A stretch of DNA of 64,000 nucleotides from Limenecus sp048360435 (GCA_048360435.1 DBGCOP010000002.1:1-64000), one strand, 5' to 3'. Counted from the stretch's first letter, positions 1 through 8,159 are shown. Program-made: numbers and translations. The notes: a model not told the origin generated them from the letters alone.

Positions 1-346
1 TTTTATACATCATGACTCCTTATTTTTTTTAGGTATCTTTTTTTATAATACCTACCTGCGGAGTCTTTTATTTATTTCTTTTTACTACTTCAGCTTCATA
101 TATACTATACTATCAGAAAGGTTATTATGACTGCGTTTACGTTGTAAAGCTTTTTCTTAAAATCTGTCTTTACATTTTTTAACAACATTCACCTTTATTA
201 AGAAATGTAATAAAAAAATACAAAATGGGAAATTTTTAAGCTTGAGCAATCTTATAAAATCGGAAGTGTGAAACATAAATTAGAAAACTTATTTATAACT
301 CCATAAACTCTATAACCTAACTACCAAAATTACTAACCGAATCAAC
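1..346. other. Left-edge intergenic region
   Basis: No convincing gene lies between the window edge and kdsD. On the minus strand an AAGGAG motif at 16-21 precedes two ATG codons (8-10 and 11-13), so a gene reading leftward off the window may begin here; only a few codons are visible. At 14-65 GACTCC pairs with GGAGTC around an inner GGTAT/ATACC pair and is followed by a T-rich stretch, which looks like a hairpin. The rest is A/T-rich without visible coding signal. Confidence 0.3.
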
Positions 347-378
347 GCCTTTGATAAAATCGTCAAAGGCTTTTTATT
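347..378 (+). terminator. Rho-independent terminator upstream of kdsD
   Basis: GCCTTTGA (347-354) pairs perfectly with TCAAAGGC (363-370) around an 8-nt loop and is followed by TTTTTATTTT. It ends whatever plus-strand transcript enters from the left, so kdsD needs its own promoter just downstream. Confidence 0.75.
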
Positions 379-408
379 TTGCCTAAAAACAGGTATTTGT
401 CGTATAAT
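379..408 (+). promoter_or_regulatory. Putative kdsD promoter
   Basis: TTGCCT (379-384) and a perfect TATAAT (403-408) are separated by 18 nt, directly after the terminator and about 30 nt before the kdsD start. This fits a housekeeping sigma-70-type promoter. Confidence 0.55.
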
Positions 409-437
409 TTATATGTAATCAAACGGGTAAGGTAATT

Positions 438-1424
438 ATGCTGCAAACTTTAAACAAAATAAATTCTATTTGCGACCTCGCAAAAGAAGTGCTTCAGATA
501 GAAGCAGATTCTATTCTCAAGTTAAAAGACAGAATAGATGAAGATTTCGAAAAAGCAATTGATATTTTATATGCTTGTAAAGGTCGTGTAATCGTTACAG
601 GAATGGGAAAATCCGGACATGTAGGAAGAAAAATTGCTGCAACACTCTCCTCCACAGGAACACCCTCATACTTTCTTCACCCTGCTGAAAGCACACACGG
701 TGACTCGGGCATAATTACCCGTGATGATGTAGTAATAGCTATTTCAAACAGCGGTGAAACAGCCGAATTGATGAATCTGTTACCCTTGATTGAAAGATTC
801 GGAGTAAAAATGATTGCAATGACAGGCAAAAAAGAATCCACTCTGGGCAAAAAATCCAATGTAGTGCTTGATGTATCGGTCGAAAAAGAAGCCTGCCCTC
901 TTGGGAAAGCCCCGACAGCAAGTACAACAGCAACTCTTGCAATGGGTGATGCAGTAGCAATATGTTTGTTGAAAAAAAGAGGTTTCACAGAAGAAGATTT
1001 TCTCATGTTCCATCCTTCAGGTGCTCTTGGCAGAGGAGTACTCTATCACGTTTCAGATTTAATGATTACCGGTGACAGAATCCCTGTTGTCAATGAAAAC
1101 AACAATTTCCACGACACAATTCAGCTTATATCAGCAAAAAAACTCGGATGTGCAATTATTATTAACGATAATGGAACTATGACAGGTATATTAACAGACG
1201 GTGACATAAGAAGAACACTTCTAAAATATGAAAACACCTCTAACCTCACAGCAAAAGAAGTCATGACACAAAATCCGAAAGTTATATTGAAAAATGACCT
1301 TGCAGCAAAAGCCTTACATATTATGGAAAAACATTCAATTACATCTCTTGCTGTTTGCGACGATGACGCCAGACCGGTCGGACTGATTCATATCCATGAC
1401 TTGCTAAAAGCAGGAGTTGCCTGA
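438..1424 (+). CDS. kdsD: Arabinose-5-phosphate isomerase (KdsD/KpsF family)
   Basis: Converts ribulose-5-phosphate to arabinose-5-phosphate, the first step of Kdo synthesis for LPS, in the cytoplasm. The 328-residue protein has the family layout: an N-terminal SIS sugar-isomerase domain with GMGKSG (55-60), HPAESTHGD (81-89) and SNSGET (103-108), then two CBS domains from about residue 209. Length matches the family. The ATG is preceded by GGGTAAGG, a fair ribosome site. The stop overlaps the start of kdsC by one base, so the two are translationally coupled. Its presence argues for an LPS-type outer membrane. Confidence 0.95.
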   Translation: MLQTLNKINSICDLAKEVLQIEADSILKLKDRIDEDFEKAIDILYACKGRVIVTGMGKSGHVGRKIAATLSSTGTPSYFLHPAESTHGDSGIITRDDVVIAISNSGETAELMNLLPLIERFGVKMIAMTGKKESTLGKKSNVVLDVSVEKEACPLGKAPTASTTATLAMGDAVAICLLKKRGFTEEDFLMFHPSGALGRGVLYHVSDLMITGDRIPVVNENNNFHDTIQLISAKKLGCAIIINDNGTMTGILTDGDIRRTLLKYENTSNLTAKEVMTQNPKVILKNDLAAKALHIMEKHSITSLAVCDDDARPVGLIHIHDLLKAGVA

Positions 1425-1960
1425 TGACAAATCTCGATTTAAAATATAAAGCTTCTAAAATAAAAGCCGCTGTATTCGATGTTGACGGAGTAATGACCGA
1501 CGGCTCTTTGACCTTTGATGAAAACGGCGCAGAATACAAAACCTTTAACGCAAAAGACGGTCAGGGAATTGTTATGCTGAACAAAACGGGCTTTGTTACA
1601 GCCATTATTACCGCAAGAGACAACGGTACTGTGCGACACAGATTCAAAAATCTTTGTATGACAAAACTCTTTGAAGGCTGCAAAAATAAAATTGCTGCAC
1701 TAAAAGAGCTTATGGCTGAATATAACTTGAAATACGAAGAAATTGCATACATGGGCGATGACCTTCCCGATATTTGCGTGTTAAAAAAAGTAGGACTACC
1801 CTGTGCGCCGGCAGATGCCGTAGAAGAAGTTCTAACATGTGCAGAATTTATCTGCTCAAAAAATGGCGGAAAAGGTGCAGTTAGAGAAATGTGTGATTTC
1901 ATCTTAAAAGCAACAGGGAAATATGAAAAAATTACATCAGCCATAATCAACAGAGAATAA
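1424..1960 (+). CDS. kdsC: Kdo-8-phosphate phosphatase
   Basis: A HAD-superfamily phosphatase that releases Kdo from Kdo-8-phosphate. The first HAD motif is FDVDGVMTDG with D19 and D21 as nucleophile and acid/base, and the C-terminal metal motif is MGDDLPD. At 178 residues it is the usual KdsC length, without the cap domain of other HAD enzymes. The start overlaps the kdsD stop (TGATG). It is the second gene of a Kdo operon; the Kdo-8-phosphate synthase and CMP-Kdo synthetase genes are not in this window. Confidence 0.93.
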   Translation: MTNLDLKYKASKIKAAVFDVDGVMTDGSLTFDENGAEYKTFNAKDGQGIVMLNKTGFVTAIITARDNGTVRHRFKNLCMTKLFEGCKNKIAALKELMAEYNLKYEEIAYMGDDLPDICVLKKVGLPCAPADAVEEVLTCAEFICSKNGGKGAVREMCDFILKATGKYEKITSAIINRE

Positions 1961-1961
1961 A

Positions 1962-2495
1962 ATGATAAAAAGGATTTGTGTCCTCTCAGATGAAAAAAGC
2001 AGCATAATAGAGGCACTGAGAGAATATTTTAAAGATAAAGATACAGAAATCATTGAATCATCTTCTCTAATAGAAGCATGTGAATGTGATTTATGTATTT
2101 TGGACGGCTATAAAGGGCATTTGAAAAAAGAAATTCTGGACTGCACTACATTTATAAATATACACAAATCATTGCTTCCGGCGTTTCAAGGCGAAAAACC
2201 TATTGAAAAAGCAGTTGAATACGGAGCAAAAGTAACAGGAATTACGCTTCATTACATAACAGAAGAAAATTTCTACGGAAAAATTATTGCTCAATATCCC
2301 ATTTTTATTGATATTTTGACAACAACTGAAGAATTAAACAAAGAAATGGATAATACCGCCCAAAAGCTTGTGCCTTTTGTGGCTGACAGTATATTAAAAG
2401 ATATTGTTTTCAGCTTTGATATGCTCTTAAAACCTGATCAATGCGGCGGAAATTGTTCCGGCAGTTGCAATTGCAAAAATCGGTCTGAAATATAA
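1962..2495 (+). CDS. Degenerate PurN-like formyltransferase with Cys-rich tail
   Basis: The central region (about 60-115) resembles GAR transformylase PurN: NIHKSLLPAFQG carries the formyl-transfer Asn66 and His68, and VTGITLHYI follows as in the family. The catalytic Asp expected a few residues later (DELDGG in PurN) is not there; the segment reads EENFYGK. The N-terminal Rossmann half is short, and the 177-residue total is below the roughly 200-plus of true PurN. The protein ends in a cysteine-rich tail, C161-x3-C165-x3-C169-x-C171, which could bind metal. The start is one base after the kdsC stop, so it belongs to the Kdo operon. Purine synthesis is unlikely as its role; the substrate is unknown. 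Confidence 0.6.
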   Translation: MIKRICVLSDEKSSIIEALREYFKDKDTEIIESSSLIEACECDLCILDGYKGHLKKEILDCTTFINIHKSLLPAFQGEKPIEKAVEYGAKVTGITLHYITEENFYGKIIAQYPIFIDILTTTEELNKEMDNTAQKLVPFVADSILKDIVFSFDMLLKPDQCGGNCSGSCNCKNRSEI

Positions 2496-2811
2496 TTGTC
2501 ATTTTTACACTTTTTCGAGCTATAAAAAAGTATCAAATTTTAGATAAAAAAATAGGGCCATTTTGTCAAAAAGCCCTAGCTGTCTGGAATTAAGAATAGT
2601 TGGAAGTATGAAAAAGATTTAATTATATATAACTTCAAAATGGGTTTTGTTACAATTAGCCGGTCGGGTTATATGCAAATAATTCTTCTTATTTTGATAA
2701 AGAATATGAAAAACAGCTCTAAAAAAGTGATTAAGTGTACAAAGTGCACTTTTTCTAAAACTCGCCATTCGCAAGGGTTTCGAGAAGATATTAAGATTTT
2801 TTCAAGAGGGG
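2496..2811. other. Intergenic region with hairpins, no supported gene
   Basis: About 400 nt separate the PurN-like gene from the next gene. TAGGGC (2553-2558) pairs with GCCCTA (2573-2578); read on the minus strand it is followed by a T7 run, so it looks like a leftward terminator although no minus-strand gene lies upstream of it. AAAAAGTG (2723-2730) pairs with CACTTTTT (2748-2755). A long open frame from 2640 has no ribosome site, unlikely composition and runs into the next gene, so I do not call it. Confidence 0.4.
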
Positions 2812-2840
2812 TTGACAAAGAATACTTTATGATACATAAT
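2812..2840 (+). promoter_or_regulatory. Strong putative promoter for the 97-residue lineage protein
   Basis: A perfect TTGACA (2812-2817) and CATAAT (2835-2840) are spaced by 17 nt, about 65 nt before the gene start at 2905. It is one of the best sigma-70-like promoters in the window, suggesting high expression. Confidence 0.65.
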
Positions 2841-2904
2841 GAAAATGTACTAAATAGTGTAGATAAAACACTTAATTCAATTCACAAACACAAAGGACAA
2901 AATA

Positions 2905-3198
2905 ATGAAAGTAAATGGAATAAATACATTTAACTATTCAAATATAAATACAGTTAATAATAATCACAAACAATATGCAACAAGACCTGTGTTCAAACAA
3001 AACGCAAGTGTCGCTCATCAAGCTATTGTTGACCAGTTCATTGAATCAGCTGACGAAAAGAAACAAGCTAAAAATCCATTGTATCTTTTGAAAGATATTC
3101 TTTTCTCTACTGAAACTACAAGAAGAGCTAAAGAACTTAAAGAAACAATCGACAGCTTCAGCTATGATTCAACAGATAACATCTTATATAAAATATAA
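2905..3198 (+). CDS. Small lineage-type protein of unknown function
   Basis: A 97-residue soluble, charged protein that I cannot assign to a named family. Its N-terminus is Asn-rich (NTFNYSNINTVNNN) and reads like the N-termini of several other orphan proteins here. The middle is predicted helical with Lys/Glu-rich stretches. AAAGGA lies 8 nt before the ATG. It has its own strong promoter (2812-2840) and a perfect terminator (3269-3298), so it is a monocistronic and probably well-expressed unit. Confidence 0.7.
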   Translation: MKVNGINTFNYSNINTVNNNHKQYATRPVFKQNASVAHQAIVDQFIESADEKKQAKNPLYLLKDILFSTETTRRAKELKETIDSFSYDSTDNILYKI

Positions 3199-3268
3199 TG
3201 ATGTTATTAGCCAAAACATTATAACACTTTTCCCCCGTTACAAATTAATAATTTGAATAGATGCAGTA

Positions 3269-3298
3269 ACTCAGGTCGACACAGCCTGAGTTTTTTTT
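3269..3298 (+). terminator. Rho-independent terminator
   Basis: ACTCAGG (3269-3275) pairs with CCTGAGT (3285-3291) around a 9-nt loop, followed by eight T. It ends the small-protein transcript; rdgB converges from the other side and its stop lies within the T-run. Confidence 0.75.
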
Positions 3299-3884
3299 AT
3301 ATATTCTCTTTCATCCACTCAATCATAGGTATCAAGGCTCTTGCGCGATGAGAAAGTGTATTTTTTTCTTCAAGAGTCAGTTCTGCCATTGTTTTATTTA
3401 GTTCAGGGATAAAAAACAACGGATCATAGCCGAATCCATGCACTCCGGAAGGTTTCTCATCAATAAAACCTTCTATCTTTCCAACCTGAGTATGCAATTT
3501 CTGACCGTCGGGGGCAACAAGTGTCATCGTGCAAACAAAATGTGCACTGCGTTTTTCTTTCGGAACACCTTTAAGCTCACCGAGAAGCTTAGAAATTTTT
3601 GATTTTTGATCAGGCGCATAACGCGCAGAATAAAGTCCGGGACGACCGTCCAAAGCATCAACACAAAGCCCTGTATCATCTGCCAATGCAGGAATCCCCA
3701 TTATTTTTGCAGCTTCTGCTGCTTTTATATATGAGTTTTCAGCAAAAGTAGCACCATTTTCCACAGGGTCAAAATCGCCTTCAACCAGCACAAATTCAAA
3801 ACTATCGGGATGAAGCTGCTTTATCATATCATTTATTTCTTCAAGTTTATGAGGATTCGATGTACCCAGTGCTATTTTAATCAT
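3297..3884 (-). CDS. rdgB: Non-canonical purine NTP pyrophosphatase (RdgB/HAM1)
   Basis: Hydrolyses dITP, ITP and XTP to the monophosphates and so keeps deaminated purines out of DNA. Family signatures are visible: an N-terminal GTSNPHKLEEI, FAENSYIKA, the central LADDTGLCVDALDGRPGLYSARYA, and HGFGYDPLFF near the C-terminus. A longer open frame begins at 3911, but the ATG at 3884 has GGGAG six bases upstream and matches the conserved start of the family, so I place the start there (195 residues). Monocistronic on the minus strand. Confidence 0.93.
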   Translation of the reverse strand: MIKIALGTSNPHKLEEINDMIKQLHPDSFEFVLVEGDFDPVENGATFAENSYIKAAEAAKIMGIPALADDTGLCVDALDGRPGLYSARYAPDQKSKISKLLGELKGVPKEKRSAHFVCTMTLVAPDGQKLHTQVGKIEGFIDEKPSGVHGFGYDPLFFIPELNKTMAELTLEEKNTLSHRARALIPMIEWMKENI

Positions 3885-3940
3885 TTTTTCTCCCTGCAAA
3901 AGTTTGCGCAAATTTTATTTTTCCGTGTTTTGTAATAATT

Positions 3941-4711
3941 ATGAAAATTTCTGTCATAAATAATTTTAATATAAATCAAGCACAAAAGCTTTCTTTTCAG
4001 GGAAAAAGTTATAAAAAAAACAAAACAGACTACCATAATGATGACATCTGTATAGCAGACTCAAATATCGTATCAGTTAAAACAAACCCACGTCACAGAC
4101 TCGAATCAGTAACTTTTAAAACACCTTTAAGTCCTCCAAAAGCACTTTTGACCTTGGCTTACACTAAAAATGAAGAAATCTCCGAAGCACTTTTGTATTC
4201 TTTGCATTTAGCTGATGAACTCAATGAAATGGCAGCAGACCTTGGCAGCAGTAATTTTTTAAAAAATATAAAAGTAAACAAACTTATCGGATTGGGTGCA
4301 TTTGCCATAGTTTTTGAAACTACCGAAGGCAAGGTTTTGAAACTGACAAACGGAAATCACTTCCCTGACGGAAGAAAACCCGACTTTTTTGATCTGCCGC
4401 ATGAAAAACACGAAAGAATAGGACGCACTCATTATTATATTGAAGAAAAAGTTACACAAGATGACCTCACACAGGAAGAACTTAAAGCTCTCGTAAAAGA
4501 AATCAAAGACAAAGGGTATAAAATGAGAGATTATCTCGTTAATTTTACAAGTTTTTTTGAAGAATCCGAAATCAAAAAAGAACAGTTTGGAAGAACCAAA
4601 GACAGAAAAGTTTACCTGATAGATCCGGGCTGTGCAATTGCTCCACCGGAAAAACACTTTGATATCAAAATGTTAAAAAACAAAATTAAAAAATATTTTG
4701 AAAAAAAATAA
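3941..4711 (+). CDS. Kinase-like lineage protein
   Basis: A 256-residue protein with an N-terminal Asn/Gln-rich segment ending in LSFQGKSY (17-24), shared in style with other orphans here. Residues 116-136 read IGLGAFAIVFETTEGKVLKLT, which looks like the glycine-rich loop and the lysine strand of a protein kinase. Further on, YYIEEKV could be the hinge, and QFGRTKDRKVYLIDPGCAI (216-233) resembles a catalytic and metal-binding region with IDPG in place of DFG. No canonical HRD motif is present. No ribosome site is visible before the ATG. Activity as a kinase is inference; a non-catalytic kinase fold is equally possible. Confidence 0.55.
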   Translation: MKISVINNFNINQAQKLSFQGKSYKKNKTDYHNDDICIADSNIVSVKTNPRHRLESVTFKTPLSPPKALLTLAYTKNEEISEALLYSLHLADELNEMAADLGSSNFLKNIKVNKLIGLGAFAIVFETTEGKVLKLTNGNHFPDGRKPDFFDLPHEKHERIGRTHYYIEEKVTQDDLTQEELKALVKEIKDKGYKMRDYLVNFTSFFEESEIKKEQFGRTKDRKVYLIDPGCAIAPPEKHFDIKMLKNKIKKYFEKK

Positions 4712-4718
4712 AAATAAA

Positions 4719-5459
4719 CTATTTTCCAAACCTTCTATTTCTGTGTTCAAAATCCAGAATAGCTTTCGTAAGTTCTTCTCTGCCAAACTCAGGCCAATAT
4801 GTATCAGTTACATAAACTTCTGAATAAGCAATCTGCCACAAAAGATAATTGCTGATTCGTTTTTCTCCGCCTGTCCTGATTAAAAGGTCAGGATCCGGAA
4901 GGTCTTTTGTATAAAGCCTGTCAGAAATTGTTTCTTCAGTGATATTTTCACAAGAGAGCCCTTCTCTAACAATTGCCTTAACAGCATTAGTAATCTCATC
5001 TCTTGAACCATAATTGAAAGCAATGTTCAAATTCACGCCTGTATTATCTTTTGTCTTTTCTTGTGCATTTTTGACAATTTTGACAAGACTATCGCTCAAT
5101 TTAGATAAATCACCAAGAAAGCGGATTTTCACATTTTCTTTGTGCATATCATCAAGTTCATTCAGAAGAGTTTTTGCCAGAAGCCCCATAAGAAATTCGA
5201 CTTCTTCCTTTTTTCGGTTCCAATTTTCTGTTGAAAAAGCATAAACAGTGAGATATTTTATGCCGAATTCATCAAACAAACGCATCGTTGTTCTTAGAGA
5301 ATCAACACCTTTCTGGTGTCCCACAGCCGAAGGAAGAAATTTTTCTTTTGCCCAGCGTCTGTTGCCATCCATAATTATTGCTATATGTTTTAAACCTGTT
5401 GCTTTAACTGTATCTTTGATTGATTTTTCTTTCACTGCTTCCACTGTGTCACCCTTCAT
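4719..5459 (-). CDS. uppS: Undecaprenyl diphosphate synthase
   Basis: A cis-prenyltransferase making the C55 carrier lipid for peptidoglycan and LPS sugars. The diphosphate-binding motif HIAIIMDGNRRWAKE with the catalytic Asp is near residue 30, followed by STENWNR, FNYGSRDEI and PDLLIRTGGEKRISNYLLWQ. An in-frame ATG at 5465 has its Shine-Dalgarno motif touching it, whereas the ATG at 5459 sits six bases after AAGGA, so I choose 5459 (246 residues). A promoter with TATAAT is visible upstream. Confidence 0.94.
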   Translation of the reverse strand: MKGDTVEAVKEKSIKDTVKATGLKHIAIIMDGNRRWAKEKFLPSAVGHQKGVDSLRTTMRLFDEFGIKYLTVYAFSTENWNRKKEEVEFLMGLLAKTLLNELDDMHKENVKIRFLGDLSKLSDSLVKIVKNAQEKTKDNTGVNLNIAFNYGSRDEITNAVKAIVREGLSCENITEETISDRLYTKDLPDPDLLIRTGGEKRISNYLLWQIAYSEVYVTDTYWPEFGREELTKAILDFEHRNRRFGK

Positions 5460-5476
5460 CCGCATTCCTTCTTAGT

Positions 5477-5505
5477 ATTATAAAGCAAAGAAAAAAGTAT
5501 GTCAT
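5477..5505 (-). promoter_or_regulatory. Putative uppS promoter
   Basis: On the minus strand ATGACA (5505-5500) and a perfect TATAAT (5482-5477) are 17 nt apart, with the ribosome site of uppS just downstream. Confidence 0.5.
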
Positions 5506-5591
5506 TTCATCATTCCACATCAAAAATACTAAAACTTTGGAAAGATATATTATACAAATGTTTTAATATACCAACTGCACATGTTGCGCCG

Positions 5592-5601
5592 TACTCGAGT
5601 A
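5592..5601. repeat. Palindrome upstream of XRE regulator
   Basis: TACTCGAGTA is a perfect 10-bp palindrome at about -35 relative to the regulator start at 5627. A TATGGT hexamer lies at 5615-5620. The position fits an autoregulatory operator, but it is short and could be chance. Confidence 0.35.
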
Positions 5602-5626
5602 AGAAAATATAAGCTATGGTATTGGC

Positions 5627-5854
5627 ATGAAGAAAGCCAAAACAGTTTTAGCATACAACCTTAAACGTTTAAGACAAGCCAAAGGCATGACACAAGAAAA
5701 GCTTGCTGAATTAACAAACTTGAATTTCAGAACCATTGGCAGAATCGAAAATGGTCAATGTTTTTGTAAAGCAGAAACACTTGATTTATTGGTTAAAGCG
5801 TTGGATGTAACGATCACAGATTTATTCAGTCTGGAAAAAAGCAACATTTGTTAA
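5627..5854 (+). CDS. XRE-family HTH regulator
   Basis: A 75-residue protein that is essentially a single Cro/CI-type helix-turn-helix domain: LKRLRQAKGMTQEKLAELTNLNFRTIGRIENGQ is the recognition core, followed by VKALDVTITDLF. It binds DNA as a dimer in this family; targets are unknown. No Shine-Dalgarno motif is visible, and a TATGGT hexamer ends seven bases before the ATG, so the mRNA may be leaderless. A palindrome at 5592-5601 may be its operator. A terminator follows at 5879. Confidence 0.85.
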   Translation: MKKAKTVLAYNLKRLRQAKGMTQEKLAELTNLNFRTIGRIENGQCFCKAETLDLLVKALDVTITDLFSLEKSNIC

Positions 5855-5878
5855 ATTTGTTTTAAATATAAAACTTTT

Positions 5879-5909
5879 AAGTTACGCGCTAATGCGTAAC
5901 TTATTTTTT
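5879..5909 (+). terminator. Rho-independent terminator
   Basis: AAGTTACGC (5879-5887) pairs with GCGTAACTT (5894-5902) around a six-base loop, followed by ATTTTTT. It ends the XRE transcript. Confidence 0.75.
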
Positions 5910-6004
5910 AATACAACACACAAGTGTACATTTAATGTGCAGTATGATATAAATATTTTATAACCTGGTTATTAAATATCAAATCATAGAATTAAAGAAA
6001 CCTC

Positions 6005-6358
6005 ATGTACACTAAAACAAAAATCGGAAAAGTTATAAATTCAAAAGAAAAGTTAATTAAAGTTATTAATGACATCTTGAAAACAGCCCTTTTTCTTTAT
6101 GAAAATGGAAGACCCGACTGGTTTATCAGTCAATATATAAATTCAAAACTTGATTTTTTAAACAATTTTATCGAACTCAAATATCCGTACAACTCAATTC
6201 TTAAAGACAAAAATCTTATTTATACAGGAAAAAGTACAATGTTCTTCAACATAGACTTTTTTGATATTTTTGTAACAGATTTTTATAAAAATAATATCGA
6301 TGAAACTTTAATAGAACATTCCCCCTTAAAACCATATACCCGGGTTTTTGTAAACTAA
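6005..6358 (+). CDS. Hypothetical protein
   Basis: A 117-residue protein I do not recognise. It is rich in Lys, Asn and aromatic residues with no signal peptide or membrane segment; the middle (FLYENGRPDWFISQYINSKLDFLNNFIELKYPYNSIL) looks helical. No strong ribosome site precedes the ATG. It lies between an XRE gene and another orphan in an accessory-looking stretch. A perfect palindrome CAAATGtcaCATTTG follows at 6364-6378 and may be a hairpin or a protein site. Confidence 0.5.
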   Translation: MYTKTKIGKVINSKEKLIKVINDILKTALFLYENGRPDWFISQYINSKLDFLNNFIELKYPYNSILKDKNLIYTGKSTMFFNIDFFDIFVTDFYKNNIDETLIEHSPLKPYTRVFVN

Positions 6359-6508
6359 TGTTACAAATGTCACATTTGCCATAAAGTTTTATGCACACTG
6401 TCCGATAAAAACCATGTACGACAAGTTTTGTTGCCAACACGATAATAATACCTCTGGAATGGGTATGTTATAAGATAGTGTAGCTAAGAAGAAAGTCAAG
6501 GAAGAAAA

Positions 6509-6799
6509 ATGATTCTCGAATACTCTGTGAATGAAGCACAAGTTCAGCCTGCATGGCTAAAAACTCTTTATGACTTAATTGAAGAGTTAAACTGCAAGTG
6601 CAAAACATACATCGACGAATCTTACAACAGAACTTACAAACAGTTCGCCAGAACGAGAACAATTGAGGTGTATGGTTCAGAAACTATGTTGTCATGGCTG
6701 AAATTGAGAATGGAAAGATATTCTCATTTCATAAATGAGTTCAATGAAAAAGCTGAAATTCAAGCTAATATCAAAGATGAAGGCAGAAAGACAGACTAG
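6509..6799 (+). CDS. Hypothetical protein
   Basis: A 96-residue protein of unknown function, soluble and helical in appearance, with a CKCK pair at 31-34 and a basic middle (RTYKQFARTRTIEVYG). AGGAAG lies close before the ATG (GGAAGAAAA). It converges with gpsA and ends 3 nt from it. Nothing in the sequence points to a role. Confidence 0.55.
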   Translation: MILEYSVNEAQVQPAWLKTLYDLIEELNCKCKTYIDESYNRTYKQFARTRTIEVYGSETMLSWLKLRMERYSHFINEFNEKAEIQANIKDEGRKTD

Positions 6800-6802
6800 C
6801 CG

Positions 6803-7795
6803 CTATTCACCTTTAAGTTTTCTGTTCATAAGCTTGTCCAAAAGTTCTTTCGGGGTGATATCCGTATAAACCGCCTCGTAGATTGCAGTCGAAATAGGGA
6901 CTTCGATACCCAGTTTTTTTGCAAGCTCGCAAACCGCTTTAGAAGTTTTTACACCTTCAGCAACCGAACCGAGTTCTTTTAAGATATCATCAATTTTTTT
7001 GCCATGTCCGAGCATAGAACCTACGGTAAAATTTCTGGACATGGGGCTTGAACATGTTGCAATCAAATCACCCATGCCTGAAAGCCCATAGAGCGTAGCA
7101 GGTTTTGCACCAAGAGCCACACTGACTCTGGTAATTTCAGCCATACCGCGTGTGAGCAAAGCACCTCGGCAATTGTCACCGAGCTTCATTGCATCAGCAA
7201 ACCCCGAAGCAATGGCAATAACGTTTTTCAAACTTCCGCCAAGCTCCAGACCTATTACGTCATCATTTGTATAAAGCCTGAATTTTGAAGGAACCGTAAG
7301 TTTTTCCTGTAAAAACTTTGAAACTTCAGGCTTGCCTTCGCACGCAACCGAAGCAGCTGTCGGGCAACCCATGAGAACTTCTTTAGCAAGTGTAGGCCCC
7401 GAAAGAATTGCAATGTTTGCCTCAGGAAGCTCCTCTTTCATAACTTCGCTCATCCTCATCAAAGAAGGCAGCTCGAGTCCTTTTGAGGTGTTAACAAGAA
7501 TCTGATTGTCCTTGAGTCCTATTTTTGAAAGGTTATGACAAACTTCTCTTATACCTGAAGTCGCTACCACAAGAAGGATTATGTCTGCATCTTTTACGGC
7601 TTTTTCAAGATCGGAAGTGACTTCAACTTTGTCTTTCAATTGAATTTGAAGAGGCTTTGAAACACGCTTGTAATTCCGTAATTCGTCAGTTATGTCTACA
7701 TGACGACCCCATACACAAACTTCATCAAAATTATCTGTCAAAAGCCATGCCAGAGTCAGACCCCAACATCCTGCACCCAATACCGTAAGTTTCAT
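6803..7795 (-). CDS. gpsA: Glycerol-3-phosphate dehydrogenase [NAD(P)+]
   Basis: Reduces dihydroxyacetone phosphate to sn-glycerol-3-phosphate, the backbone of phospholipids. The N-terminal dinucleotide fold is VLGAGCWGLTLAWLL. SGPTLAKEV and the LELGGSLKNVIAIASG and GLSGMGDLIATC blocks are the diagnostic family motifs, including the catalytic Lys of LKNV. At 330 residues the length is normal. AAAGGA is placed 8 nt before the ATG. Transcribed alone, upstream of a minus-strand XRE gene with a 74-nt gap. Confidence 0.95.
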   Translation of the reverse strand: MKLTVLGAGCWGLTLAWLLTDNFDEVCVWGRHVDITDELRNYKRVSKPLQIQLKDKVEVTSDLEKAVKDADIILLVVATSGIREVCHNLSKIGLKDNQILVNTSKGLELPSLMRMSEVMKEELPEANIAILSGPTLAKEVLMGCPTAASVACEGKPEVSKFLQEKLTVPSKFRLYTNDDVIGLELGGSLKNVIAIASGFADAMKLGDNCRGALLTRGMAEITRVSVALGAKPATLYGLSGMGDLIATCSSPMSRNFTVGSMLGHGKKIDDILKELGSVAEGVKTSKAVCELAKKLGIEVPISTAIYEAVYTDITPKELLDKLMNRKLKGE

Positions 7796-7869
7796 AATCT
7801 ATCCTTTTAGTCTGTTTTTATCAATTATCATTGCTATTGTACAGTAAAATACAAGTTTACGGCAAATAT

Positions 7870-8079
7870 TTATTTAAGTAATTCATAAGGTTCAACACCC
7901 AAAGCTTTTGCAATATTGTATATTTTTGAAAGTGTAATATCTGTTTTTGACGTTTCAATCATTCCGATTGTAGAAAGAGATACTTTAGCCTCAAAAGCAA
8001 GTGCTTCTTGAGTTAATTGCTTTTCTTTTCTATAAAATTTAATGTTTTTTGCAACTTTATTAATAATTATCTTGTTCAT
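7870..8079 (-). CDS. XRE-family HTH regulator
   Basis: A 69-residue single-domain Cro/CI-like regulator: YRKEKQLTQEALAFEAKVSLSTIGMIETSKTDITLSKIYNIAKALGVEPYELL covers the five-helix HTH. It is clearly related to the regulator at 35952-36158 (shared GMIE, DISLSK-type and IAKAL blocks). A perfect inverted repeat lies directly upstream of the start at 8086-8106 with further half-sites up to 8130. It is divergent from the 73-residue gene at 8160, so the two probably share a control region. Confidence 0.88.
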   Translation of the reverse strand: MNKIIINKVAKNIKFYRKEKQLTQEALAFEAKVSLSTIGMIETSKTDITLSKIYNIAKALGVEPYELLK

Positions 8080-8085
8080 TTTCTC

Positions 8086-8130
8086 ATTATCAGCTATACT
8101 GATAATATGTCTATCAATACCACTGATAAA
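8086..8130. promoter_or_regulatory. Putative XRE operator in divergent promoter region
   Basis: ATTATCAG (8086-8093) and CTGATAAT (8099-8106) form a perfect 8-bp inverted repeat with a 5-nt spacer. A second, looser pair TATCA (8112-8116) and TGATA (8124-8128) repeats the same half-site. This is the layout expected for a small XRE repressor that controls its own gene and the divergent gene at 8160. Confidence 0.55.
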
Positions 8131-8159
8131 AAATCAAAAAAATAAATAAAGGAGCCTCC

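Noticed and set aside
2640..2933. 97-codon open frame before the lineage protein gene
   Set aside because: No ribosome site, unlikely amino-acid composition, contains hairpins and the promoter of the next gene, and overlaps that gene.
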